Assembly: GCA_011620505.1 (NCBI GenBank)
Contig: WOZA01000026.1
Coordinates: forward strand, 1-15,686
Direction of reading: 5' to 3'
Origin: Anaerolineaceae bacterium
GTDB lineage: Bacteria; Chloroflexota; Anaerolineae; Anaerolineales; Anaerolineaceae
Length of the DNA: 15,686 nucleotides
Shown piece by piece: positions 7,894-14,799 of the stretch; the stretch's first letter is position 1; each line of letters starts with the position of its first letter. Under the pieces are notes generated by a model that had not been told where the DNA came from, ran no database searches, and saw only the letters and a program-made list of their open reading frames with translations. A program made the translations under genes and the position numbers.

Positions 7894-7926
7894 CTGCGCT
7901 CCTTTTTGTTGACTAACGCGTTGCTT

Positions 7927-8205
7927 TTAGTCTTCGCCAAACTTCGAATCGATCAACTCCACCAATTTTTCCACCGCTGCATGCTCATCCGGGCCATCAG
8001 CGCTGATCTCGATGGGCGTATTCACCGAAAGACCCTGTGCAAGGATCTTGATGATGGATTTAGCGTTGGCTTCGGGGGCACCGTCGACGTCGAGCCTTCT
8101 TACAGTCACCTTCGACTCAAAAGATTTGGCACAGGCGACGAATTCCGAAGCTGGGCGAGCATGCAGACCTGTCAGGTTCTTTAAAATGGTTTGTTTGGAA
8201 TACAT
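7927..8205 (-). CDS. ptsH: Phosphocarrier protein HPr
   Basis: Small cytoplasmic carrier (92 residues) that receives phosphate from enzyme I on a histidine. The active site GLHARPAS gives His15 followed by Arg17. NAKS places Ser50 where Ser46 of Gram-positive HPr is phosphorylated by HPr kinase; whether such a kinase exists here cannot be seen. A GGGAG ribosome site lies 7 bases before ATG. It is the first intact gene of the ptsHI unit. The gene remnant upstream ends only 21 bases before it and was probably once co-transcribed. Confidence 0.96.
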   Translation of the reverse strand: MYSKQTILKNLTGLHARPASEFVACAKSFESKVTVRRLDVDGAPEANAKSIIKILAQGLSVNTPIEISADGPDEHAAVEKLVELIDSKFGED

Positions 8206-8226
8206 TGTTGATCTCCCTTTTTGTTA

Positions 8227-8960
8227 TTATGCGAAGCTGGCAACAGCCAATTCGATTTGATTTCGTAAAAATTCAGAGGAGTTGATGAGACTGGATTCAA
8301 CCTCAGGCTTACTATCATACCAGAATTTTCCGGTAAACATGCGAAATCCCATGCATCAGAGCACCTGGATACTACACTCCTGGAACTGGGTATGCCCGGT
8401 GCCAAAAATAATGTTTCGGGATACTCCCGGAATGGTTTCTTTCAGGTGGGCAATCTAGGCGTGACCCCTTCCGAGTTCAAGATCAACTAGAATGTCCGAG
8501 CCATACAGCACCGCAGCGGTATTCAGGTTGCCGATATCCGGATAGACTCCCCCAGGGAAGCCAAACCAACCAGGTTCACGTAAGCCATCGCCTTGCAGAC
8601 AGTATTCATGAAGGCTGTTTCCTTCATTTCAAAGGCGGGTAAGATGCCAGCCCTGGCAGCCATCCCGGTTGAGACCGCGAGATTCTCCGCAAACCAGGCC
8701 TGGGTTTCTGCATCTCCAGGCTCATAGTAGAGGTCATATTCCGCCAATTGGATGATCGCGATTCCCAATTCTGCCGTAAGACCCACCGCCTTGCGCATGA
8801 TCTCAAGCAATCTTTCACGGATAGTTGTGCTGTAAGAACCCAGTGGATACGTGCGATGCCCGCTCAAACACAGGGTGCGGATCAAAACGCCGTTGTCCCC
8901 TATCTGGTGCTTCAGAGAATGCATCTGGGCAGGCTGCCAGTCGAGCCGCTCCAGGCTGGT
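8227..8960 (-). pseudogene. ulaE: Decayed UlaE/SgbU-type pentulose-5-phosphate 3-epimerase gene
   Basis: Intact relatives isomerise L-xylulose-5-phosphate to L-ribulose-5-phosphate in ascorbate/pentulose breakdown. Translating the minus strand gives family segments in order. Frame one gives SLERLDW, LIRTLCLSGHRTYPLGS, RLLEIMRKAV, IIQLAEYDLYY and AFEMKE. Near 8565-8576 there is a net one-base loss, then a second frame gives WFGFPGGVYPDIGN, GRGHA, a TAG stop (8455-8457), IAHLKETIPG, FGTGHTQFQEC, a TGA stop (8356-8358), and a C-terminal stretch ending at TAA 8227-8229. About the first 45 codons are missing, the join being at the end of the lipoprotein gene. Metal ligands Glu, Asp and His (E. coli 155, 185, 211, from memory) persist, but the fourth, Glu251, appears to be Lys. 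The longest surviving reading frame is 8523-8924 (133 codons). It is almost certainly non-functional. Confidence 0.9.
8314..8322 (-). promoter_or_regulatory. Possible extended -10 promoter for ptsHI inside the pseudogene
   Basis: On the minus strand TGGTATGAT (8314-8322) resembles an extended -10 element, about 100 bases before ptsH. No good -35 is found at 16-18 bases. With the upstream gene dead, ptsHI needs a promoter nearby, but this site is only a candidate. Confidence 0.25.
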
Positions 8961-8962
8961 GA

Positions 8963-10009
8963 TCAGGGTAGGGTTTTGATGTAACCGTCCAGCAAATCCT
9001 GCTTGATGCGTTCAAAAAGGATCACCCGTCCGTCGGAGAACAAATCGCGGTTGACCTGTTTCAACTCGATGCCTGCTTTGACCACCCCAACGGATTCTCC
9101 GAGCAGCAGCCGCCCTAAAGCCGGCTCAAGGTCGATCCCACTGCTGAGCACGCCGAGGAGTTTCTGGATGCTTTCAAGATTGGGCTGACCCTCGATCCCG
9201 ATCAGGGTAATGTTTTTGCTGTTCAGATAGGCAATGAGCTCAGGAGTGCTTAATTCTGGCTGAACAAAGATGCTGGTCACGGATTTTGCCAACAGCGCAT
9301 CCGCGGCAGCCTGCCAGTCGGCAGGGTTAGCTGGGTCGCTGACCTCAGCAGTGAAAGGATAGTATTCCACGGGCGCAAAGCGGGCGTTGCAAAGTCCGCA
9401 GTGGAAACGGGCACCGGTGACAAACGCGTCGCGGGTGGTTTGCCCTTCTGGCGTACCAGCCTGGCTCAACACGCCCACGCGGAAATCCGGGGTACCGAGA
9501 GCCAGGGTGTATCCCGCCAGGAAACTCAGCTGATCACGGCTGGATTCAGCCGTGATAACCACACTTATGTTCTCAGTGGGAACGAGGTCCGGAGCATTCA
9601 CCACCAGGAATTGCACCTGCGGCAGTACCGAAGCCAGCGATTCAACCTCGCTTGGTGAGGCCAGGCTCACAACCACCCGTACGTTCGGGCTTAGTTGGGC
9701 TGTGCTTAGAGAAGTAGTGAGGGCAAAGGTATTTCCATTGGTATCCGCGTAAGCACTCAGTTCTTTTTCAAGCTGCTCAGCAAGGGCAGGATCTACGCTT
9801 TCCGGTGCCCATAGGACCACATCCGCATCCAGTAGTACCGCGGGGGTGGCTGTCGGGATAATTGTCGGCTCGGTGAAGGTTGGGACTTCAACAGTCGGAG
9901 GTTGGGTTACTGCCACGGTCATAGTAAGCTGAGGCTGGTTGTTGCAGGCAGAAAGCAAGAGAACAAGAACGAGCAAAATCAATGGGAGGTGAATTCGCTT
10001 ATTGAACAT
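8963..10009 (-). CDS. BMP-family substrate-binding-like lipoprotein
   Basis: Predicted exported lipoprotein of 348 residues. A hydrophobic signal at 8-21 ends in the lipobox LSAC, giving lipidated Cys22. A Pro/Thr-rich tether (about 33-58) is followed by an alpha/beta periplasmic-binding fold of the BMP (basic membrane protein, PnrA-like) type, seen in VVVSLASPSEVE, QFLVVNAPDL, SFLAGYTLAL and RVGVLSQAG. Relatives bind nucleosides or sugars for ABC importers, but no permease or ATPase gene is here, so transport is not shown. It lacks the early GxxDxSFN-type ligand segment usual in PnrA, and it has an unusual HCGLC (203-207) in the exported domain. The ribosome site is weak (AAGG about 12 bases upstream). 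It ends where the epimerase remnant begins, and it faces a divergent gene. Confidence 0.75.
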   Translation of the reverse strand: MFNKRIHLPLILLVLVLLLSACNNQPQLTMTVAVTQPPTVEVPTFTEPTIIPTATPAVLLDADVVLWAPESVDPALAEQLEKELSAYADTNGNTFALTTSLSTAQLSPNVRVVVSLASPSEVESLASVLPQVQFLVVNAPDLVPTENISVVITAESSRDQLSFLAGYTLALGTPDFRVGVLSQAGTPEGQTTRDAFVTGARFHCGLCNARFAPVEYYPFTAEVSDPANPADWQAAADALLAKSVTSIFVQPELSTPELIAYLNSKNITLIGIEGQPNLESIQKLLGVLSSGIDLEPALGRLLLGESVGVVKAGIELKQVNRDLFSDGRVILFERIKQDLLDGYIKTLP

Positions 10010-10200
10010 GCCCCTATTCTACCTTAAGGCTGCGATGAGAAAATTAGCTGTCTAACGCATCCGTAAAAAGTGGCTATTCTTGCTCCAAGCAGCCAGGAAA
10101 GTTGGGTCCTCTGAAGTAGCCTGAGCAACTGCGCCGGCACGGATAGTGCAACTGTAACAGGAGTACGACCGCTGTTACTTCATACAAACCGGATAGCACT
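10010..10200. promoter_or_regulatory. Divergent intergenic region with inverted repeat
   Basis: This stretch separates two divergently read genes and must hold both promoters, although no clear -35/-10 pair stands out. It contains an inverted repeat GTAACAG (10154-10160) / CTGTTAC (10172-10178) with an 11-base spacer, an operator-like layout, 22 bases before the start of the membrane protein gene. The short direct repeat GGATAG occurs at 10141 and 10191. Confidence 0.35.
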
Positions 10201-11364
10201 ATGAGCATACCTACTACCGAAACCAAACCAGATGGGCTCCATTCTCTTCCGCCCAGGCAAAGGCGTTCGCTGCGCAAGTACATCGAAACCGCCAGCACCC
10301 GCGATAAGAATGAGCTCCTGCGCGACATCGCGCGCCATGCGCTGCCCCAAATGCAGGACTATTTGCAGCTTCTGATTTGTTTGCTGCTCCTGGTTATTGG
10401 GAATCTGGTTGGATCGAACCTGGTGCTTCTGGCTGGCATTATCGCTATTCCGACGGCAAAACCATTACTGAGCCTGGTTTACGCCGGTGCCCTGCCTTCA
10501 GCCAGGCATTTCGGGTACGCGCTGCTAGGTTTGGTGATCACGTTAGTAGGGTTTTTCCTGGCGGGCTGGATAGTTCGGGATGTGGTTCCTATTAACGCTG
10601 ATCGCTTTTTGTTCGGAGTGGACTTCTCGGGAATAATTGAAGGCGGTTTGTTTTGGGTCATCCTGGTGGTTACCTCCGCGTTGACTGCCTACTGGTTCAC
10701 GTATCACGAAGCGCTTGCGAGGCTCTCGTCCATTCTGATTGGATACCTGGTGTTGATGCCGTTTATGGCGGCAGGGCAATCTGCTTCAGCGGATTTTGCT
10801 GCCAATAGTTTGCCATTGATCATGGTTGGCCTGTCCAGGCTCGGGCTGGCGCTGTTGGTCATGTTCCTGACGACCTGGGTGTTGGGATTCCCGCCACGTA
10901 AATCGTTGGGGACTTTCGTTGCCGTTTTGATATTTGCCCTGGCAACGGTTAGTGTGATCGAGATCATCCAACGTGAACAGGTTTTCATTCAAGCCCAGGC
11001 GCCAGAACCTGCCGTAGTCATTGTTCAAACTGCCACACCAGTGCCTCCAACTCCGACAACGCCCCCTCCGACTGCCACAGCCACGAGCGTCCTCAGCCCC
11101 ACCCCGGAACTCACTCCGAGCCCGGAACCGACTGCAACCGTCCCTACGTACACTTCAGCGCGTGTGACAGCCCCGAACGGTTTGGTCATCCGCGAAGGTC
11201 CGTCCACTTCATCCTACATCCTGACGTATGTAAACTTCGATGAGCTCGTTTGGCTCACCGGAGTCCAGGAAAAAAATCAAGGGATAACTTGGGATCAGGT
11301 GGTAGCGCCAGACGGCGGAATAGGCTGGATTTCCACCCGCTATCTTGAGATAATCAATCCTTAG
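10201..11364 (+). CDS. Membrane protein with Pro/Thr-rich linker and C-terminal SH3-like domain
   Basis: The product is 387 residues. A basic N-terminal arm (1-52) is followed by about seven hydrophobic helices (near 54-71, 73-94, 106-125, 149-168, 174-191, 206-229, 236-256). Part of the helix pattern, around GSNLVLLAGIIAIPTAKPLL, loosely recalls DUF389 membrane proteins, but this is tentative. Residues 275-317 form a Pro/Thr-rich tether. The end (318-384) is a bacterial SH3-like domain, with LVIREGPSTSS and GWISTRYLEI matching its start and end; such domains bind cell-wall or surface ligands. The layout suggests an envelope protein presenting an SH3 module outside the cell. No strong ribosome site precedes ATG 10201. 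Its stop TAG overlaps the stop of the convergent gene. Function unknown. Confidence 0.75.
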   Translation: MSIPTTETKPDGLHSLPPRQRRSLRKYIETASTRDKNELLRDIARHALPQMQDYLQLLICLLLLVIGNLVGSNLVLLAGIIAIPTAKPLLSLVYAGALPSARHFGYALLGLVITLVGFFLAGWIVRDVVPINADRFLFGVDFSGIIEGGLFWVILVVTSALTAYWFTYHEALARLSSILIGYLVLMPFMAAGQSASADFAANSLPLIMVGLSRLGLALLVMFLTTWVLGFPPRKSLGTFVAVLIFALATVSVIEIIQREQVFIQAQAPEPAVVIVQTATPVPPTPTTPPPTATATSVLSPTPELTPSPEPTATVPTYTSARVTAPNGLVIREGPSTSSYILTYVNFDELVWLTGVQEKNQGITWDQVVAPDGGIGWISTRYLEIINP

Positions 11365-12404
11365 GCTGCGACATCCAAAAGCAGCAGATTTGTGACTGGG
11401 ACGCGAATGAGAGTGCCGTCCTGGCGTTCCACGACGGCGACTTTAGCCGTCAGACCGCTCGCAAAACGCTCCGCCTTTTCAGGCAGCTCCACGACCCGCC
11501 CTGTGCTCCCGAGGTAGGGCTCACCCAGCAGTCTCACCAGGCTGCCCACCCCCAGCGTAACTTCCTCATCAAAAAGCGCTGAACTTTGCCCACCCTCACC
11601 CGGAAGAACCAATTCAGCTAACTGACCAGCACCATCAGAAAGTAAAAATACTTCCTGATCCTGCATCTTTTCCAGCAAACCAAGGCTGACAGAGTCAGCT
11701 TCCTGATCTCCAAAACCGTTCAGGCTCATCACAGCGGTGGGGCTATTGAGAGCCTCTTTGACTAATCCCGGTACCAGAGAAGGCAGGATAATCCCGGCAG
11801 GTCTTTTTGCCAGCAGCAAGCGGAATCGCTCAGGGGTAATAATGGCTTCCGAAAAAACGATTTTATCTTTCATATCAGGCAGGAAGCCCCGTTGCTGGGG
11901 GTCCGTAAAGTCAAATTCCAAGCGGGTAAAACTGCCGCTGGCGTTCAGACCGTTACTCCAAACCCCCTGAATAAGGCTGCTAGTCAAACCGATCACCGCG
12001 CCAAAGCCCGGAATCAGTTCCACCACTGTACCCGCAATCGGTGCCATCACCTGCAGTTTCTGTTCTCCCATTGCCAGGGTCACTCGCCCTTCACGCATCG
12101 AGACAATCCGACCATCCTGGGAAGCTCTGAAAATGCGGGTGATCAGCCCTGGCTTTTGAGCAATCACATCGCCTTTTCGAACCACCTCGCCATTGAGTCG
12201 TTTGAGATGCTGGTCCAATTGGCTTGGGTGGATTCCGAGGTTATTGACGATATCAAACACCTGGAATTCTTTGGGAATGACAGCTTCAGCCAGCACATCG
12301 CCCACTTTCACTTCCTGCCCGGTGCGCACCAGAACAGTGCCCGGTTGTGGCAGGCGGACTTGCTTGTAGACTGGCTGACCGGATCGGATAACTACTTTGC
12401 GCAT
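11361..12404 (-). CDS. Uncharacterised protein with RnfC-like barrel-sandwich repeats and KOW-like end
   Basis: The product is 347 residues starting at ATG 12402-12404. This start is preferred over an in-frame ATG at 12423-12425 because GGAGG (12411-12415) lies 6 bases before it. Residues about 10-45 (LPQPGTVLVRTGQEVKVGD) and 70-140 (GEVVRKGDVIA, APIAGTVVELIPGFGAVIG) look like barrel-sandwich/lipoyl-like folds of the kind found in RnfC and NqrA, without a lysine motif for lipoylation. Residues about 282-342 (VGSLVRLLGEPYLGSTGRVVEL) resemble a KOW/SH3-like barrel. No signal peptide or membrane helix is seen, so it is probably cytoplasmic. It is last in a four-gene minus-strand operon, 2 bases from the stop of the MutL-like gene, suggesting a partner of that protein. 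Function unknown. Confidence 0.7.
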   Translation of the reverse strand: MRKVVIRSGQPVYKQVRLPQPGTVLVRTGQEVKVGDVLAEAVIPKEFQVFDIVNNLGIHPSQLDQHLKRLNGEVVRKGDVIAQKPGLITRIFRASQDGRIVSMREGRVTLAMGEQKLQVMAPIAGTVVELIPGFGAVIGLTSSLIQGVWSNGLNASGSFTRLEFDFTDPQQRGFLPDMKDKIVFSEAIITPERFRLLLAKRPAGIILPSLVPGLVKEALNSPTAVMSLNGFGDQEADSVSLGLLEKMQDQEVFLLSDGAGQLAELVLPGEGGQSSALFDEEVTLGVGSLVRLLGEPYLGSTGRVVELPEKAERFASGLTAKVAVVERQDGTLIRVPVTNLLLLDVAA

Positions 12405-12406
12405 GT

Positions 12407-14113
12407 TTATCCTCCCAGCTCCCAAAGCCAGTTGCGCAGGGCTTCCGCACGCGCAATTTCATCAACTGGCAAGTTCAGCGGTCTTCCGCGCGCGTCAATC
12501 ACAACCCCGACCTTTGAATCCATCACGCCAACCCAGCCGCCAAGCCCGGGTATCCCCATGCCAACATCGCTCTCGTCCTCAGGGGCAAGGTAGAGTTCGG
12601 TTTTGCTATTTGCCAGGGTTTCTATGCGTTTAAGATCGCCCATCTGGATTTTATGGTAAAGCCGCGGCATCTGTTCGCCTTCATTCACTTCAATCTGGAG
12701 TACCTTCTGCCCTTCGGAAGCCGGTGTATCCACCGTGACCACGGTCGCCAGATTGGTAAAAACTTCCTCATCCATCACCTGTACCGGCAGCAAAGGTTCC
12801 ATAGGTGCGAGGCTGCCCAGGGCGGTTAAAAGTTGCTGTTCATCCTGCAAAATTGTTGTTATCCCATGCGGCAAGATGCTGTCCAGCGCGATCATCAAGC
12901 CCTGGTGCGGTAATGCCCGCTGCATCTCAGACCCCGAGAGGATGATCGGTTCGTAAGCACGCATCAAACCCAGGCTGGGGTTGTACCCGAAGTCTGGATC
13001 CAATTTTTGGAGTGCACTCAGCGCCTCCCGGATGCGGACGCGCGCCCAGGCCTGTTCGATGCTCAGATCCTCCAGGGTGGCGGGTGTGTAATCCGGGAAA
13101 AGCGCGCGGTTATAAATGTACGTCGCGAAGCTGTTTGAGTCTGTCAGCTGGCTGGAGAGCCCTCTGGCTGTCTCTAAAACCGAGTCATTTACTTGAAGAC
13201 GATGGCTGATGCCGGAGAGTTTTTGATCTCGCGCTGCAATCACACTTACGCTGTCCGTTTCAACGCGCAGCATCAACACGCCTTTGCCATTTTCACTGCT
13301 TTGCTCCAAAAAGCGAACCATTCTGCCAGCTGAAAAATCACCTGGGATCACACGGGTATGCAGATCGCTGACAACCTCCGCCAACCCGGCGATCTGCTGA
13401 AGCCGTAGCCGTTCAAAAGCCTTCAGCATGGCCTTCCAGACTAGCGTTGAGTCTTCCTCACCGGGATTGGTCTGGATATTGCTCGCCAGGTGCATGTCGA
13501 TTCCGGCTTCAATCTCACTTTGGGCGTATTCAGCCAGTGCCTGGTTGCCGCAATAGACGATTTGCGGTCGAACTGCCCGGGGGATGAGGTGGTAAACCAG
13601 GCGCAGGTTTTCAATTGCCGCCTTAAGTGCTTTTTGTGCCCCGCCGTTTGCGCCCCCGCCAATGACATATAACTCAACATCGCTCGTGAGAAGTCGTTCA
13701 AGTTGGGCAGTCGCGTTAAGGTTATCCTGGAGATTGACTTCCAACACCACCTCGGAATTGAACAAACTAACCAGACGGCGCAAGGGCGCGATGGAGTAGG
13801 CTTCTGAAAGCCCAATCACAGCAGTGCGAATAGGTTTACCAGCTGAAAGCGTCAGCCCGATAAACGCAGGTGCGCCTTCCAGGCGGCGGATATTTGTGAT
13901 CTGCCCGCGGTCGTCGAGGAGACGGACCTCGTGGGAGTGCTCGATCTGGCTTAGAAGCGTTTGGATGCTCCTGCGAAACTCAGTACCATCGCCTTCAATC
14001 ACTGTCGGAACGCTGAAGGAACCCTGCAAAGCCCAGGTGCCATTCCGCTGTGCGAAGAGCCTGGCTTGTGTCTGGCTTTTTCCGATGTCGAGGCTGAGAT
14101 AGGTCTTTGGCAC
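12407..14113 (-). CDS. MutL/GlmL-like ASKHA-fold protein
   Basis: The product is 568 residues from GTG 14111-14113, which has AGAGG 5 bases upstream. A GTG at 14131, inside the preceding gene, has no ribosome site. The pattern matches the MutL/GlmL family, proteins named from the middle gene of glutamate mutase operons: a first phosphate motif LSLDIGKSQTQ (Asp9), IGGGANGG (about 151-158), IVYCGNQALAE (185-195) and a C-terminal IILSGSEMQRALP segment. The usual second phosphate motif (D-x-G) is not seen in VLMLRVETDSVSV (about 279-291), so ATPase activity is doubtful. The neighbours are two membrane proteins and a barrel-sandwich protein rather than mutase subunits, so the role is probably not mutase repair. 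A membrane-complex scaffold, as FtsA/PilM-type ASKHA proteins are, is a speculative option. Confidence 0.72.
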   Translation of the reverse strand: MPKTYLSLDIGKSQTQARLFAQRNGTWALQGSFSVPTVIEGDGTEFRRSIQTLLSQIEHSHEVRLLDDRGQITNIRRLEGAPAFIGLTLSAGKPIRTAVIGLSEAYSIAPLRRLVSLFNSEVVLEVNLQDNLNATAQLERLLTSDVELYVIGGGANGGAQKALKAAIENLRLVYHLIPRAVRPQIVYCGNQALAEYAQSEIEAGIDMHLASNIQTNPGEEDSTLVWKAMLKAFERLRLQQIAGLAEVVSDLHTRVIPGDFSAGRMVRFLEQSSENGKGVLMLRVETDSVSVIAARDQKLSGISHRLQVNDSVLETARGLSSQLTDSNSFATYIYNRALFPDYTPATLEDLSIEQAWARVRIREALSALQKLDPDFGYNPSLGLMRAYEPIILSGSEMQRALPHQGLMIALDSILPHGITTILQDEQQLLTALGSLAPMEPLLPVQVMDEEVFTNLATVVTVDTPASEGQKVLQIEVNEGEQMPRLYHKIQMGDLKRIETLANSKTELYLAPEDESDVGMGIPGLGGWVGVMDSKVGVVIDARGRPLNLPVDEIARAEALRNWLWELGG

Positions 14114-14121
14114 GTTAACCT

Positions 14122-14799
14122 CTAAAACCACAGGGTAATGAAATCAATGATCTCTGAGAGGCTACTGATGAGTGCAATCAGGGCAGAACTGAAAAGCCCA
14201 ACGAACAGGGCGCCGAAGGTGAGCCCGATGAAAATCTGACCAATGCTTCCAATTCCTTCCAGGAAGACGGGTTTGACCACATCGCCAGCTTTAGACTGCC
14301 CTTGATGGTGGAAAACGAACAGAACCGCGATAACACCGAGCAGGATCATCAACGCTTCAAGGATCGCTGACCACTGAGGTTCTGTCTCATGCATCAGTTG
14401 TTCGGGCGCAAAGCGGCCGATTGTGCTCAGGATCTGCGGGGCAAGCGTGCCACGCGTGACTCCAATGATCGCAAGCGCTGCCAATGCGCCTCCCAAAAAT
14501 GCCAGCGGGATTGAGCCAGCCTGGGTCCCGCTTCGGAAAAGCATCAGGACCAGTAAGATCGAAAGTGTCAAGGGAACCAGCGCGAGGAAAAAACCTGTAC
14601 CAGTTTCATAGGTCAAAGGCGTGATCAGGTAAGGCAAAATAATCTTCTGGATCACCACCAGCGCCAGGAAGCCAGCACTCACTCCGATCAGAAGGTGGGT
14701 GGCGATGCCAAAGAAAAGGCGGTCTCCGAGGATGTAGCTGAAGATCATCACCGTCAGGGCGATGCCAATGATCAGAGTAATCAATTCAGAAGGGCTCAT
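14122..14799 (-). CDS. Six-helix integral membrane protein, uncharacterised
   Basis: The product is 225 residues, mostly hydrophobic, with helices near 5-24, 30-58 (long or split), 69-88, 96-118, 146-164 and 184-212. No known transporter motif or catalytic residue pattern is recognised. Gly/Ser-rich helix 6 (GIGSIGQIFIGLTFGALFVG) suggests tight helix packing. Its ATG overlaps the stop of the preceding gene by four bases (ATGA), and the MutL-like gene begins 8 bases after its stop, so all are translationally coupled. It is probably a membrane partner of the bitopic protein encoded before it. Function unknown. Confidence 0.72.
   Translation of the reverse strand: MSPSELITLIIGIALTVMIFSYILGDRLFFGIATHLLIGVSAGFLALVVIQKIILPYLITPLTYETGTGFFLALVPLTLSILLVLMLFRSGTQAGSIPLAFLGGALAALAIIGVTRGTLAPQILSTIGRFAPEQLMHETEPQWSAILEALMILLGVIAVLFVFHHQGQSKAGDVVKPVFLEGIGSIGQIFIGLTFGALFVGLFSSALIALISSLSEIIDFITLWF

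Noticed and set aside
7906..8260. Plus-strand reading frames across ptsH (7906-8184, 8012-8260)
   Set aside because: They are antisense to an unmistakable HPr gene with its His15 site and good ribosome site.
8523..8924. A functional 133-residue small protein
   Set aside because: Its sequence is the middle of an UlaE-family enzyme, and matching downstream segments continue in another frame past two stops, so it is a fragment of a broken gene.
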